This document shows, piece after piece, positions 5,368 through 5,707 of a DNA stretch of 5,707 bases (position 1 is the stretch's first letter; each line of letters begins with the position of its first letter). Made by a program: the position numbers and the translations under genes. The DNA comes from Planctomycetota bacterium (lineage in GTDB: Bacteria > Planctomycetota > PLA2 > JAEUHO01): assembly GCA_024639415.1 (NCBI GenBank), contig JAHEIK010000281.1, positions 1-5,707 of the forward strand, written 5' to 3'. The notes under the pieces were generated by a model. That model did no database searches. It was not told the origin of the DNA and was given only the letters and a program-made list of their open reading frames with translations.

Positions 5368-5707
5368 ATGGCGAAGATTCACGAAGGTTCCAAAGCTCCC
5401 GCGTTCGACCTGCTCGATCAGGACGGAGAGGCCTTCTCGTCCGCAGACCTGGACGGCAAGGCGTACGTGCTGTGGTTCTATCCCAAGGCCGACACGCCCG
5501 GGTGAACGACCGAAGGTTGCGGGTTCCGCGACGAGGTAGCCAAGTTCCGCAGGCGTGGCGTGACGATCCTGGGCGTGAGCCCGGACAAGCCCGAGAAGAA
5601 CGCCAAGTTCAAGGCGAAGTACGACTTCCCCTACCGCCTGCTCAGTGACCCGGAGCACACCCTCGCCAAGGCCTACGGCGCCTGGGTGAAGAAGAAGAAC
5701 TACGGCC
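5368..5707 (+). CDS. bcp: Selenocysteine-containing Bcp/PrxQ-type peroxiredoxin, 3' end outside window
   Basis: This thiol peroxidase of the Bcp/PrxQ class reduces H2O2 and organic hydroperoxides, usually with thioredoxin as donor. The 113 codons visible read MAKIHEGSKAPAFDLLDQDG, then VLWFYPKADTPG (residues 34-45), an in-frame TGA (codon 46), and TTEGCGFRDE (47-56), continuing through GVTILGVSPDKPEKNAKF and FPYRLLSDPEHTLAKAYGAW with no further stop. The usual family motif is FYPKADTPGCTTEACGFRD, so TGA replaces exactly the peroxidatic Cys (Cys45 of E. coli Bcp), and C51 matches the resolving Cys (U-x4-C). I therefore read the TGA as selenocysteine, supported by a SECIS-like hairpin downstream. 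The ATG is set by GGAGG 6 bases upstream. About 40 residues, mostly the C-terminal helix region, lie beyond the window. Alternatives are a sequencing error (TGC to TGA) or a recent nonsense mutation. Without recoding, the product would be a 45-residue fragment lacking the active site. Confidence 0.88.
5503..5505 (+). other. In-frame TGA, predicted selenocysteine codon
   Basis: The codon is number 46 of the peroxiredoxin frame and sits between PKADTPG and TTEGCGF, at the peroxidatic cysteine position. One base change (TGC or TGT to TGA) converts Cys to Sec, the usual evolutionary relation between Cys and Sec homologues. Automatic annotation would stop the gene here. Confidence 0.82.
5516..5532 (+). 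promoter_or_regulatory. Candidate bacterial SECIS element
   Basis: The hairpin GUUGCGG-GUU-CCGCGAC has seven base pairs (one U-G wobble at 5518/5530) and a GUU loop. If the top two pairs open, the loop becomes GGGUUCC. The loop begins 17 bases after the TGA. Bacterial SECIS elements recruit SelB and are known to lie within the coding region just after UGA, with a G among the first loop bases and about 16-37 bases from UGA to loop; all three hold here. From memory, the apical GGUUGCAGGU of E. coli fdhF differs at one base from GGUUGCGGGU here, and the wobble U lies where fdhF has its bulged U. Confidence 0.65.

Noticed and set aside
5323..5658. N-terminal extension of YjbQ to a 251-residue protein
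   Set aside because: The extension is the antisense of the peroxiredoxin gene, and the ATG at 5322 has a strong Shine-Dalgarno and gives the family's normal length.

Overview
The window is GC-rich DNA, densely coded on both strands, with strong G/C preference at third codon positions. It looks like a Gram-negative bacterial chromosome: there is a murein-recycling kinase, a lipobox lipoprotein and a secreted von Willebrand A protein. A GC-rich genome that appears to use selenocysteine would fit a Myxococcota or other 'deltaproteobacterial' lineage, but this is inference and no marker here fixes the taxon. No RNA gene, mobile element, CRISPR array or prophage signature was seen, and gene order looks chromosomal.

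Left block (1-2573), minus strand, read right to left: a long ORF fusing an anhydro-N-acetylmuramic acid kinase (AnmK) to a GNAT acetyltransferase; a small lipoprotein whose ATG overlaps the previous stop (TGATG); then, 46 bases on, the start of dUTPase (dut), whose C-terminus lies outside the window. These three are probably one transcription unit. The AnmK-GNAT junction is unusual: an in-frame ATG sits 4 bases after a perfect GGAGGAGG, so the GNAT part may also be made as a separate protein.

Middle block (2574-4806), plus strand: a 99-base divergent gap, a secreted vWA-domain protein with a lysine/alanine-rich helical tail, a strong stem-loop right after its stop codon, and a YrbG-type Na+/Ca2+ exchanger with two clear alpha-repeats. 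The exchanger's start codons lie in a second potential stem-loop.

Right block (4807-5707): a possible bidirectional terminator between convergent genes, a minus-strand YjbQ/UPF0047 gene, and, divergently only 45 bases away, a Bcp/PrxQ-type peroxiredoxin that runs off the window end.

The peroxiredoxin is the main discovery. Its reading frame has an in-frame TGA (5503-5505) exactly where the peroxidatic cysteine belongs, and the conserved sequence continues without a break downstream. A 7-bp hairpin with a G-first loop starts 10 bases after the TGA, with geometry expected of a bacterial SECIS element. The gene is best read as a selenocysteine peroxiredoxin that a standard gene caller would truncate at the TGA.
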